DNA of 22,438 nt from Eubacterium sp. Its GTDB lineage: Bacteria > Bacillota > Clostridia > Oscillospirales > Acutalibacteraceae. The notes under the pieces were generated by a model. The model did not search any database and was not told where the DNA came from. It saw only the letters and a program-made list of their open reading frames with translations. The DNA is taken from positions 1-22,438 of the forward strand of contig JAIDLO010000235.1 of NCBI GenBank assembly GCA_029050995.1, written 5' to 3'. The translations under genes and the position numbers were made by a program. Of the stretch, positions 1 through 5,921 are shown in pieces (position 1 is the stretch's first letter; every line of letters begins with the position of its first letter).

Positions 1-542
1 GCTCTTGGATATTTGCTGGAGGAGGTTAGCTGAACAAGGGCGGGAGATAAAGCAGTTGTACTGTGTCCAAGCCTTTTTAAAAGTGTATAGCCGCTTCCGT
101 CTGAGCCAAGGTTTTTCTGTGCCTTTCCGCCTGCGGCAACGATTATGTCATCAGCTTTAAAAATACCTTTTGAAGAATGAACTGTTAAATCCTTTTGAAT
201 TTCGGTAACTTCGCAATCCGTTATGATTTCAATGTTAAGCTTATGGCAGGCTTCAAGCAGAATATCAAGCACGGTTTCGGCTTTCAGTGAATACGGATAA
301 ATTCTTCCTTGTTCTTCTTCGCAAAGCATAAGCCCGATTCTGTTGAAAAAAGCCTGAACCTCTTTGTAGCCGTCAGCGTATTTATTTGTTAAATTGCATC
401 TGCCGTTTCCGGTTGCAAGAATTTTCTTCCCCGGTGCAGACAAATGCTCTAATAAAATAACCTTTTCATTCGGAAGCTTCTGTTTTAGGGTAATTGCTGC
501 GGCAAGCCCGGAAGCCCCTGCGCCTATAATTATTGTTGTCAT
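1..542 (-). CDS. FAD/NAD(P)-binding flavoprotein, HI0933/YhiN (BaiN-like) family, 3' part outside window
   Basis: The reverse strand from ATG at 542 reads open to the left edge, giving the first ~180 residues of a protein whose family is usually about 400-420 residues. Residues 4-13 are the Rossmann FAD-binding turn (IIIGAGASGL, glycines 7, 9, 12). Residues 45-53 read GNGRCNLTN, the hallmark of the HI0933/YhiN flavoprotein family (TIGR00275). A GGAG ribosome binding site precedes the ATG. Members bind FAD; some are called BaiN or aminoacetone oxidase-like, but most have no proven substrate, so I give no function beyond a cytosolic flavoprotein oxidoreductase. It is divergent from rpmG. Family assignment is confident; substrate is unknown. 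Confidence 0.88.
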   Translation of the reverse strand, partial: MTTIIIGAGASGLAAAITLKQKLPNEKVILLEHLSAPGKKILATGNGRCNLTNKYADGYKEVQAFFNRIGLMLCEEEQGRIYPYSLKAETVLDILLEACHKLNIEIITDCEVTEIQKDLTVHSSKGIFKADDIIVAAGGKAQKNLGSDGSGYTLLKRLGHSTTALSPALVQLTSSSKYPR

Positions 543-572
543 ACAAACTCCAAAATGTAATTAATATGTATT

Positions 573-601
573 ATAATAATATAAAATATCCATAAATGCA
601 A
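573..601 (-). promoter_or_regulatory. Candidate sigma-A promoter for the flavoprotein gene
   Basis: On the minus strand TTGCAT (596-601) and TATTAT (573-578) are separated by 17 bp, about 30 bp upstream of the ATG at 542. The surrounding DNA is AT-rich and other -10 registers exist, so the exact hexamers are uncertain. Confidence 0.45.
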
Positions 602-619
602 ATTTTTTCTTTAAATTGC

Positions 620-648
620 TTGACTTGTGCTTTTTTATGTGTTATAGT
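620..648 (+). promoter_or_regulatory. Sigma-A promoter for rpmG-secE-nusG
   Basis: TTGACT (620-625), 17 bp spacer, TATAGT (643-648), with TGT immediately before the -10 (extended -10 type). It is the only strong promoter seen before rpmG and leaves a ~95-nt untranslated leader. Confidence 0.8.
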
Positions 649-660
649 GTGAATACCTCG

Positions 661-689
661 AAAAGGGGTTAATTTTTTTGCCCTTTTTT
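661..689 (+). promoter_or_regulatory. Leader hairpin with U-rich tail before rpmG
   Basis: AAAAGGG (661-667) can pair with CCCTTTT (681-687) around a 13-nt T-rich loop, with two more T bases following. It lies ~10 nt after the expected transcription start. The stem is A/T-heavy, so it would be a weak terminator or attenuator at best; no competing structure was found. Confidence 0.3.
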
Positions 690-748
690 CTGCGCAATTT
701 TTGCCTGAGGGAGATTTATAATTATCGAAATAAAATGGAGGTGCCGAA

Positions 749-898
749 ATGAGAGTTAAAGTTACTTTAGCTTGCACTGAATGCAAACAGCGAAATTACA
801 ACACAATGAAAAACAAAAAGAATACTCCAGACAGACTTGAAATGAACAAGTACTGCCGATTCTGCAAAAAGCATACTCTTCACAGAGAAACAAAGTAA
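749..898 (+). CDS. rpmG: 50S ribosomal protein L33
   Basis: A 49-residue basic protein starting MRVKVTLACTECKQRNY, typical in length for bacterial L33, a component of the large subunit. Cysteines 9, 12, 36 and 39 form two CxxC pairs, so this is the zinc-binding (C+) form. An AUGGAGGUG ribosome binding site precedes the ATG. It is the first gene of the block and is followed after 12 bp by secE, the usual rpmG-secE-nusG order of Firmicutes. No tRNA-Trp gene lies between rpmG and secE, although one is found there in some relatives. Confidence 0.97.
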   Translation: MRVKVTLACTECKQRNYNTMKNKKNTPDRLEMNKYCRFCKKHTLHRETK

Positions 899-910
899 CG
901 GAGGATAGCA

Positions 911-1345
911 ATGGCTAAAGATAAAAAGGTTGATGAAACCAAGCCTGTAAAAAAGGCTGACAAAAAGAAAAAGTCAAAGAAAAACCCATTCAAATCCATT
1001 GCTGCTTTCTTTAAAAGCACAAATGCAGAACGCAAGAAAATTGTTTGGCCAACAGCAAAGGAAACAGTTAAGAATACCATTATAGTTCTTGTTGTTACAC
1101 TTATAGTTGGTTTGGCAATTTACGGTGTTGATTCACTTCTTACTGTTGGTATGAAGGGTGTTAAAACGCTTGCTAATAATACGACTGCAAGTGCTGAGGC
1201 TGATGATACAGCAAATCCGGATGACGATCTTGTTGAAGATGGAACAAATAAAGATACATCCAAAAAGGATACATCTAAAGCAGATAGTACAAATACTTCT
1301 GCTCCAAGCAAGACTTCTGAATCCAAATCACAGCCAGCCGAGTAA
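911..1345 (+). CDS. secE: Preprotein translocase subunit SecE with long acidic C-terminal extension
   Basis: SecE clamps SecY in the SecYEG protein-export channel. The SecE signature is at residues 31-77: the amphipathic segment FFKSTNAERKKIVWPTAKET followed by one membrane helix (about 56-77). Residues 1-30 are a lysine-rich cytoplasmic leader. Gram-positive SecE is usually about 60-75 residues; this protein has 144. After the helix come roughly 60 extra residues (about 85-144) rich in Asp, Ser, Thr, Lys and Ala, low in complexity and free of hydrophobic stretches, expected to lie outside the membrane. GGAGGA precedes the ATG. The frame is intact, so the tail is encoded, not a frameshift artefact. 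Identity is certain; the role of the tail is unknown. Confidence 0.95.
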   Translation: MAKDKKVDETKPVKKADKKKKSKKNPFKSIAAFFKSTNAERKKIVWPTAKETVKNTIIVLVVTLIVGLAIYGVDSLLTVGMKGVKTLANNTTASAEADDTANPDDDLVEDGTNKDTSKKDTSKADSTNTSAPSKTSESKSQPAE

Positions 1346-1377
1346 GCTGAATTTTAATTACGGAGGCTTATATCCAT

Positions 1378-1902
1378 ATGGAAGAAGCAAAATGGTATGT
1401 TGCTCACACATTTTCAGGATATGAAAACAAAGTAGCAAGTAATATTCAGACTGTTGTTGAAAACCGTAATCTTCATGATTTGATTCAGGAGGTTTCCGTA
1501 CCAACAGAAACAGTTGTAGAAATTAAAGAAGACGGAACAAAAAAAGAAGTTGAAAGAAAAATCTTTCCCGGCTATGTGCTTGTTAAGATGGTTATGAATG
1601 ATGATACATGGTATGTTGTTCGTAATATCAGAGGATGCACCGGCTTCGTTGGTCCTGAAAGCAAGCCCGTTCCTTTAACAGAGGAAGAGGTTAAAAAGCT
1701 TGGCGTTGAAAAAATCAGCGTTGAGGTTGCTTATGCAGAGGGCGATTTCGTTAATGTTGTTGATGGTCCGCTTGAAGGATTCTCAGGAACAGTTGATTCC
1801 GTTGATGTAAACAAAAACAGTGTTCAGGTTACAATTTCTATGTTTGGCCGTGAAACATCTGTTGAATTTGAACTTGACCAGTTGGAAAAGGTTAAGGATT
1901 AA
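1378..1902 (+). CDS. nusG: Transcription termination/antitermination factor NusG
   Basis: A 174-residue protein, normal length for NusG, which binds RNA polymerase and modulates pausing, termination and coupling to the ribosome. The NGN domain is at about residues 4-95 (WYVAHTFSGYENKVA and FPGYVLVKM are characteristic) and the KOW motif begins near residue 121 (EGDFVNVVDGPLEGFSGTV). CGGAGG lies 12 bp before the ATG. It follows secE by 32 bp and probably shares its promoter. No intrinsic terminator is evident between nusG and rplK, so read-through into rplKA is likely. Confidence 0.98.
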   Translation: MEEAKWYVAHTFSGYENKVASNIQTVVENRNLHDLIQEVSVPTETVVEIKEDGTKKEVERKIFPGYVLVKMVMNDDTWYVVRNIRGCTGFVGPESKPVPLTEEEVKKLGVEKISVEVAYAEGDFVNVVDGPLEGFSGTVDSVDVNKNSVQVTISMFGRETSVEFELDQLEKVKD

Positions 1903-1936
1903 TCATTAGGTAATATGCAGTATATCTGCTTGTTAT

Positions 1937-1985
1937 TCATCGCTTAGCGGTGAGTGGGAGGGGGATTGCTTCCCCGCCAAACCAC
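1937..1985 (+). promoter_or_regulatory. L1-binding leader (23S rRNA mimic) upstream of rplK
   Basis: GTGG (1954-1957) pairs with CCAC (1982-1985); inside, GGGGA (1961-1965) pairs with TCCCC (1971-1975) around a TTGCT loop, leaving unpaired GAG on one side and GCCAAA on the other. This GUGGGAGG...AAACCAC arrangement copies the L1-binding region of 23S rRNA (E. coli rRNA has GGUGGGAGGC...AAAUACCACC). A second hairpin, TCATCGC/GCGGTGA around TTA (1937-1953), abuts it. L1, encoded two genes down, is known to repress its own L11-L1 mRNA through such a mimic. The SD of rplK starts ~9 nt beyond. Confidence 0.82.
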
Positions 1986-2006
1986 ATTATTTAGGAGGAA
2001 ATTATT

Positions 2007-2432
2007 ATGGCTCAGAAGGTAGTAGGTTTAATTAAACTTCAGATTCCTGCAGGCAAAGCAACTCCGGCGCCACCGGTAGGTCCTGCACTTGGTCAGCATG
2101 GTGTTAACATCATGGCTTTCACAAAAGAATTCAACGAAAGAACAAAGAATGATGCCGGTCTTATCATTCCTGTAGTAATTACAGTATTTGAAGATCGTTC
2201 ATTCACATTCGTAACAAAAACACCACCGGCAGCAGTTCTTATTAAGAAAGCTTGCGGCATTGATAAGGCTTCAGGCGTACCAAATAAGAATAAGGTTGCA
2301 ACAATCACAAAGGCTCAGATTCAGCAGATCGCTGAAACAAAGATGCCTGACCTCAATGCAGCAAATCTTGAAGCAGCAATGAGCATGATTGCAGGCACCG
2401 CTCGCAGCATGGGTGTAGTAGTAGAAGACTAA
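2007..2432 (+). CDS. rplK: 50S ribosomal protein L11
   Basis: A 141-residue protein of standard L11 length. The N-terminal domain contains LQIPAGKATPAPPVGPALG and the C-terminal rRNA-binding domain contains the segment around GIDKASGVPNKNKVATIT. L11 sits at the GTPase-associated centre of the large subunit with the L10-L12 stalk. AGGAGG precedes the ATG by 8 bp. It is expected to be repressed together with rplA by L1 through the leader just upstream. Confidence 0.98.
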   Translation: MAQKVVGLIKLQIPAGKATPAPPVGPALGQHGVNIMAFTKEFNERTKNDAGLIIPVVITVFEDRSFTFVTKTPPAAVLIKKACGIDKASGVPNKNKVATITKAQIQQIAETKMPDLNAANLEAAMSMIAGTARSMGVVVED

Positions 2433-2440
2433 TTCCCCGT

Positions 2441-2466
2441 GTGGGAGGAAAAATCCGATTAACCAC
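2441..2466 (+). promoter_or_regulatory. Second L1-binding-like motif between rplK and rplA
   Basis: GTGG (2441-2444) pairs with CCAC (2463-2466); inside, GGA (2447-2449) pairs with TCC (2454-2456) around AAAA, leaving unpaired GA and GATTAA. The GTGGGAGGA...TTAACCAC layout repeats the rplK-leader element in shortened form. It abuts the CTGGAGG ribosome binding site of rplA, so L1 bound here would block rplA initiation. The inner stem is short, so this is less certain than the first site. Confidence 0.6.
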
Positions 2467-2481
2467 TGGAGGTAATTTATT

Positions 2482-3189
2482 ATGAAACATGGAAAGAAAT
2501 ATGTAGACGGTGCTAAACTTGTAGACCGTTCAAATTTATATGATAGTGCAGAAGCTCTTGACCTTGCTGTTAAAACAGCTACTGCAAAGTTTGATGAAAC
2601 AATCGAAGTTCATGTTCGTTTAGGTGTAGACTCTCGTCACGCAGACCAGCAGGTTCGTGGTGCAGTTGTTCTTCCAAACGGAACAGGTAAGGATGTAAGA
2701 GTTGCAGTATTCGCAAAAGGCGATCTTGCAAAGGCTGCTGAAGAAGCAGGTGCAGATGTTGTTGGCGATGCTGATCTTGTTACAAAGATTCAGGGCGGCT
2801 GGATGGATTTTGATGTAGCTATCGCAAGCCCTGATATGATGGGATTCGTTGGTCGTTTAGGTAAGGTTCTTGGTCCTCGTGGTCTTATGCCTTCTCCAAA
2901 GGCTGGCACAGTAACAATGGATGTTGCTAAGGCTGTAGCAGAAGCTAAGGCTGGTAAAATCGAATACCGTCTTGATAAGTCAAATATTATTCACTGCCCA
3001 ATCGGTAAGGCTTCATTCGGCACAGATAAGCTTCTTGAAAACTTCAATGCTCTTCTTGATGCAGTTATCAAGGCTAAGCCGGCAGCAGCAAAAGGCCAGT
3101 ACATTAAGTCTTGCGCAGTTGCTTCAACAATGGGCCCTGGTGTTAGAATCAACCCGAACAAGGTTGGCTCAAACGCATCAGCTGAATAA
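2482..3189 (+). CDS. rplA: 50S ribosomal protein L1
   Basis: A 235-residue protein of usual L1 length. L1 forms the mobile L1 stalk that helps release deacylated tRNA from the E site and acts as translational repressor of its own operon. The rRNA-binding region around GRLGKVLGPRGLMPSPKAGT is fully conserved, and the C-terminal region ends with TMGPGVRINPNKV. The ATG is preceded by GGAGG. It lies 49 bp after rplK and is followed by a new promoter for rplJL; no strong terminator is seen directly after it. Confidence 0.98.
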   Translation: MKHGKKYVDGAKLVDRSNLYDSAEALDLAVKTATAKFDETIEVHVRLGVDSRHADQQVRGAVVLPNGTGKDVRVAVFAKGDLAKAAEEAGADVVGDADLVTKIQGGWMDFDVAIASPDMMGFVGRLGKVLGPRGLMPSPKAGTVTMDVAKAVAEAKAGKIEYRLDKSNIIHCPIGKASFGTDKLLENFNALLDAVIKAKPAAAKGQYIKSCAVASTMGPGVRINPNKVGSNASAE

Positions 3190-3201
3190 TTAATTTAGGT
3201 A

Positions 3202-3230
3202 TTGACAAGGCGTTCGCCTTGTGTTACAAT
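3202..3230 (+). promoter_or_regulatory. Sigma-A promoter of rplJ-rplL with palindromic spacer
   Basis: Consensus TTGACA (3202-3207), 17 bp, TACAAT (3225-3230), with TGT before the -10. The spacer and the end of the -35 hold an 8+8 bp inverted repeat, ACAAGGCG TT CGCCTTGT (3205-3222). It could be an operator or only a DNA or RNA structure. Confidence 0.85.
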
Positions 3231-3240
3231 ACATTCGCTG

Positions 3241-3381
3241 TTCAACCAAAGACAGCAGGTACCGTTTTCGGTGTAAGTTTATCGCCTGCCGAGGAATGAG
3301 CATTTTGATTGATATATATTTATGTATATATTTATTGTAAAATGTTGTGCATTCCTCTTTAGGAATGCACTTTTGTTTTTT
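3241..3381 (+). promoter_or_regulatory. L10 (rplJ) ribosomal protein leader RNA
   Basis: Right after the promoter comes the conserved L10-leader core: TTCAACCAAAGACAGCAGGT, then ACCG/CGGT (3261-3264 with 3269-3272), then CGCCTGCCGAGGAATG, with GCAGG (3255-3259) pairing with CCTGC (3285-3289). This matches the L10 leader of Firmicutes, bound by L10(L12)4 to lower rplJL expression. GAGGAATG (3291-3298) is an exact complement of CATTCCTC (3350-3357), which includes most of the 5' arm of the terminator, so an antiterminator and a terminator exclude each other. Confidence 0.9.
3347..3381 (+). terminator. Attenuator terminator of the L10 leader
   Basis: Perfect 10-bp stem GTGCATTCCT (3347-3356) / AGGAATGCAC (3361-3370), loop CTTT, followed by TTTTGTTTTTT. 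It lies 65 bp before rplJ, so it must be read through for expression. Confidence 0.92.
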
Positions 3382-3445
3382 GGAAACAGCCATAAAGTCC
3401 GCTGTAGCATTTGCTATAACGGCAAATAATTATGGAGGTATAATA

Positions 3446-4027
3446 ATGCCAAGTACAGTAATTCTTGAAAAGAAACAGGCACAGGTTGCTGCTCTTGCAG
3501 AAAGAATTAAGGGTTCTATCGCAGGCGTTGTTGTTGACTACAAGGGTATCAATGTAGAAGACGATACAAAGCTTCGTAAAGAACTTCGTGAAGCAGGCGT
3601 TGAGTACACAGTAGTTAAGAATACGATTCTTAAAAGAGCTGCTGAGGCTGCTGAGCTTGAAGGTCTTGATCCTATTCTTGAAGGCACAACAGCAATCGCA
3701 ACAAGCGCTGATGATTATGTAGCATCAGCTCGCATTCTTCAGAAATATGCTGACGGTCATGATAACTTCAGCCTTAAATCAGGTTATCTTGATGGCGAAG
3801 TAATTGATTTAGCTAAGCTTCAGGCTCTTGCTAAGCTTCCGTCAAGAGAAGTTCTTCTTGCAACTGTTTGCAGCGTATTTAATGCTCCTATCGCAGCTTT
3901 CGCTAGAGGCGTTCAGGCTATCGTTGATAAGGGCGGCGTTGAAGCATGCGAAAAGGCAGAAGCTCCTGCAGAGGAAGCTGCCGCAGAAACAGCAGAGGCT
4001 CCAGCAGAGGAAGCAGCTGCAGAATAA
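3446..4027 (+). CDS. rplJ: 50S ribosomal protein L10 with repeated acidic-alanine tail
   Basis: L10 anchors the L12 dimers to the ribosome. The start at 3446 gives 193 residues beginning MPSTVILEKKQAQVAALAER; TATGGAGG lies 7 bp before it. An upstream in-frame start would lie inside the attenuator hairpin and is rejected. Conserved parts include VVDYKGINVEDDTKLRKELR (about 28-47) and the C-terminal helix that carries L12. The last residues are unusual: AEAPAEEAAAE occurs twice (171-181 and 183-193), separated by one Thr, making the protein ~20 residues longer than common L10. The composition resembles the L12 hinge. Two small hairpins, ACAGC/GCTGT (3386-3405) and ATTTGC/GCAAAT (3409-3427), precede the SD. 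Confidence 0.97.
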   Translation: MPSTVILEKKQAQVAALAERIKGSIAGVVVDYKGINVEDDTKLRKELREAGVEYTVVKNTILKRAAEAAELEGLDPILEGTTAIATSADDYVASARILQKYADGHDNFSLKSGYLDGEVIDLAKLQALAKLPSREVLLATVCSVFNAPIAAFARGVQAIVDKGGVEACEKAEAPAEEAAAETAEAPAEEAAAE

Positions 4028-4082
4028 GCTGAAATAATCAGCAAACTAAATTAAAAAAATTCTTTATTTGGAGGAAATAAAA

Positions 4083-4460
4083 ATGGCATCAGAGAATGTA
4101 ACAAAAATTGTTGAAGAGCTTAAAACTCTTACAGTTCTTGAGCTTTCAGAGCTCGTATCAGCAGTAGAAGAAGAATTCGGCGTAAGCGCTGCAGCAGCAG
4201 TAGCAGTAGCAGCTCCGGCAGACGGCGGCGCAGCAGCTGCAGAAGAGAAGACAGAGTTTGATGTTGTACTTGCTTCAGTAGGTGCAAACAAAATCGCTGT
4301 TATCAAGGCTGTTCGTGAAGCAACAGGCCTTGGTCTTAAAGAAGCTAAGGAGATCGTTGACGGTGCTCCTTCAACAATCAAAGAGGCTATGCCAACAGCA
4401 GATGCTGAAGCTCTTAAAGCAAAGCTTGAAGAAGCTGGCGCATCAATCGAACTTAAATAA
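4083..4460 (+). CDS. rplL: 50S ribosomal protein L7/L12
   Basis: The start ATG at 4083 gives 125 residues starting MASENVTKIVEEL; an in-frame TTG at 4068 lies just before the GGAGG ribosome binding site and is not the start. Layout is standard: N-terminal dimerisation helices (1-33), Ala/Gly-rich hinge (about 38-57), and C-terminal factor-binding domain containing KAVREATGLGLKEAKEIVDG. L12 dimers recruit translation GTPases. It follows rplJ by 55 bp in the same transcript and is the last gene before a strong terminator, so rpoB does not follow as it does in many Firmicutes. Confidence 0.98.
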   Translation: MASENVTKIVEELKTLTVLELSELVSAVEEEFGVSAAAAVAVAAPADGGAAAAEEKTEFDVVLASVGANKIAVIKAVREATGLGLKEAKEIVDGAPSTIKEAMPTADAEALKAKLEEAGASIELK

Positions 4461-4477
4461 TTCGGTTCTTAAAAAAC

Positions 4478-4514
4478 AAAAAAGCGATGTGATTATTCAC
4501 ATCGCTTTTTTTGT
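4478..4514 (+). terminator. Terminator after rplL, copy 1 of a duplicated hairpin
   Basis: A-run, GCGATGTGA (4484-4492), loop TTAT, TCACATCGC (4497-4505), T7. A and T runs on both sides make it bidirectional; it also lies downstream of the minus-strand gene ending at 4631. An identical 37-bp copy is at 5068-5104. Confidence 0.93.
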
Positions 4515-4528
4515 GCCTTTTTTAAACA

Positions 4529-4572
4529 AATTACAGAAGATGGGAGTGAGAGATTCCATAACCTCTGTAATT
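4529..4572. other. Two-tier stem-loop of unknown role
   Basis: AATTACAGA (4529-4537) is the exact reverse complement of TCTGTAATT (4564-4572). Nested inside, ATGGGA (4540-4545) can pair with TTCCAT (4554-4559, one G-U in plus-strand RNA). Further small repeats follow: GAAAC/GTTTC near 4610-4620 and AATGCT/AGCATT enclosing them. The stretch 4515-4630 has no convincing gene. A 21-codon hydrophobic frame at 4540-4605 lacks a ribosome binding site. Confidence 0.35.
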
Positions 4573-4630
4573 CCTATAATAGTGATAATGCTGCTAGGTG
4601 TGTAACAGAAACAAGGTTTCCTTAAAGCAT

Positions 4631-4924
4631 TTATTGTCTTGGGTTAGATTCATCATTTTTGTTTTTTTCGTTTTTTAAATCATGTATACTAAAATTAGTA
4701 TGTAATTCATCTATGTTTTTAATATTAAGCTCGTTTTCCTTATCTTTTACAAATAAGCCTGCTATACATAATGCTAATCCGATGAGAGGAGAAAATGCTC
4801 CAAAACCAGCTATTATGTTTCCAAAAACATCTTGATTTGTATCCATAAATCTTTCTGCGTATGGAAAAAATGCAATAAGACCAATTCCTAATAATGATAG
4901 CTTTATTCCAAAATGCTTTTTCAT
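4631..4924 (-). CDS. Small two-helix membrane protein, unknown function
   Basis: A 97-residue protein not recognised as a named family. Residues 7-23 (IKLSLLGIGLIAFFPYA) and about 38-59 (IIAGFGAFSPLIGLALCIAGLF) are hydrophobic and look like two membrane helices joined by a short polar loop. Residues 60-97 are highly charged and Asn/Lys/Glu-rich, probably a soluble tail. GAAAGGA precedes the ATG, and a good promoter with own leader lies upstream at 5033-5061. Composition is more AT-rich than the neighbouring ribosomal and sugar genes. It is single-gene, bounded by two identical terminators. The intact frame, SD and promoter support a real gene; function cannot be inferred. Confidence 0.7.
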   Translation of the reverse strand: MKKHFGIKLSLLGIGLIAFFPYAERFMDTNQDVFGNIIAGFGAFSPLIGLALCIAGLFVKDKENELNIKNIDELHTNFSIHDLKNEKNKNDESNPRQ

Positions 4925-5032
4925 AATTATAGTATCCTTTCATTATTTTATGTTATGTTTCGATTGAATGTATGTATCAAACTATCGGTATCTTCTCCAA
5001 ATTAGATAAATAGAGTGTATTATCTCTATTCA

Positions 5033-5061
5033 ACAGTATCACAATAATGAGCCTTTGTCAA
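5033..5061 (-). promoter_or_regulatory. Sigma-A promoter for the small membrane protein gene
   Basis: Minus strand TTGACA (5056-5061), 17 bp, TACTGT (5033-5038). Just downstream in the leader is a 7+7 bp inverted repeat AATAGAG/CTCTATT (5009-5015, 5024-5030) that could be an operator. Confidence 0.68.
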
Positions 5062-5067
5062 GAAGAT

Positions 5068-5104
5068 AAAAAAGCGATGTGATTATTCACATCGCTTTTT
5101 TTGT
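5068..5104 (-). terminator. Terminator after the lipoprotein gene, copy 2 of the duplicated hairpin
   Basis: Same 9-bp stem and TTAT/ATAA loop as the rplL terminator, with a six-T tail on the minus strand. It starts 9 bp after the lipoprotein stop codon. Confidence 0.92.
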
Positions 5105-5113
5105 ATGTATTTA

Positions 5114-5887
5114 TTATAGTTCTATATCACATTTGCATGTGTCACTTATATTGATGTCATTGAATGAAATTGTTATATCGGTTTCCGTTTCGTTAATAGG
5201 ATGACTGTATATATAATTACCATTGCCGTTGTCTGTAAGTTTTCCTATTGGTTTTCCTGTACTGAATTCCGATTTATCAATCTGGATGTCAAAATTTGTT
5301 ATTCCAGAGCTTATTACAAAATCAATATCAACACATTTGTCTGATAATACATCAAAATTGTTTCTTGTAGTTATTTTATTAACTTTTATAGAATTGTTAA
5401 AAGGTAATAAGATAATTTTATCATCATAAGTTATTTTACTATCTTTAATAGGAATGTTTATTGGATACTCCTGATTAACAGTTATACTTACAGGACATTC
5501 AAAATGTAATGTGTATTCTGATAAATCATATTTCACATCATCAAAAAACAATACATTAGTTGATAAATCGCCAAAGCCATTAATAATTTCGTTGTCTGAA
5601 TTATGTGTCAAATAGCAATGTGAGGCATCATCAATAGATGCAATAGCTTCGATTTTATTATCAATTGACAGCTCGTTTTGCAACTCGAATTCAAATTTAA
5701 CCAAATTATCCTCAAGTATATTTTTCTTTAATCTTAATTCTAATCCGTTACCAAAAGAATGATTGTAATCATACTCGTCAGCTATATTTGTATTATCAGT
5801 ATGAAATTCAAATGCTTGGTTCGTACATCCGCTTATTATAAATATTACCAAAATGAATACTGCAATTTTTATAAATCCCTTTTTCAT
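5114..5887 (-). CDS. Predicted lipoprotein, unknown function
   Basis: A 257-residue protein with a type II signal peptide: MKKGFIKIAVFILVIFIISG followed by Cys21 in an ISGC lipobox. It should therefore be exported and lipid-anchored on the outer face of the membrane. The mature part is rich in Asn, Asp, Ile and Ser and appears beta-rich, without a motif I recognise and without an obvious catalytic signature. AAAGGATAATATAAAT precedes the ATG. It begins 34 bp after the LOG-family gene on the same strand and ends at its own terminator, so the two are probably cotranscribed; a possible extended -10 (TGGTATAAA) in the gap could give additional expression. The base composition is AT-rich compared with flanking core genes. 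Confidence 0.8.
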   Translation of the reverse strand: MKKGFIKIAVFILVIFIISGCTNQAFEFHTDNTNIADEYDYNHSFGNGLELRLKKNILEDNLVKFEFELQNELSIDNKIEAIASIDDASHCYLTHNSDNEIINGFGDLSTNVLFFDDVKYDLSEYTLHFECPVSITVNQEYPINIPIKDSKITYDDKIILLPFNNSIKVNKITTRNNFDVLSDKCVDIDFVISSGITNFDIQIDKSEFSTGKPIGKLTDNGNGNYIYSHPINETETDITISFNDINISDTCKCDIEL

Positions 5888-5921
5888 ATTTATATTATCC
5901 TTTTATATTTATACCAATATC

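Larger units (their letters stand above)
4478..5104. repeat. 37-bp direct repeat (4478-4514 and 5068-5104) flanking the small membrane gene
   Basis: Both copies are identical over six A, the GCGATGTGA-TTAT-TCACATCGC hairpin, seven T and GT; similarity stops abruptly on both sides. The unit is a complete intrinsic terminator. The 553 bp between the copies hold one AT-rich minus-strand gene with its own promoter, as expected for a segment gained or lost by recombination between repeats, or for a gene that arrived with a copied terminator. Confidence 0.9.

Noticed and set aside
3347..3445. In-frame 33-codon upstream extension of rplJ
   Set aside because: It starts inside the attenuator hairpin, has no SD, and the ATG at 3446 has a good SD and the conserved L10 N-terminus.
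4540..4605. 21-codon hydrophobic frame beginning MGVRDSITSVIP as a possible toxin peptide
   Set aside because: No Shine-Dalgarno and no promoter after the rplL terminator; its start lies in a stem-loop. Mentioned only with the hairpin element.
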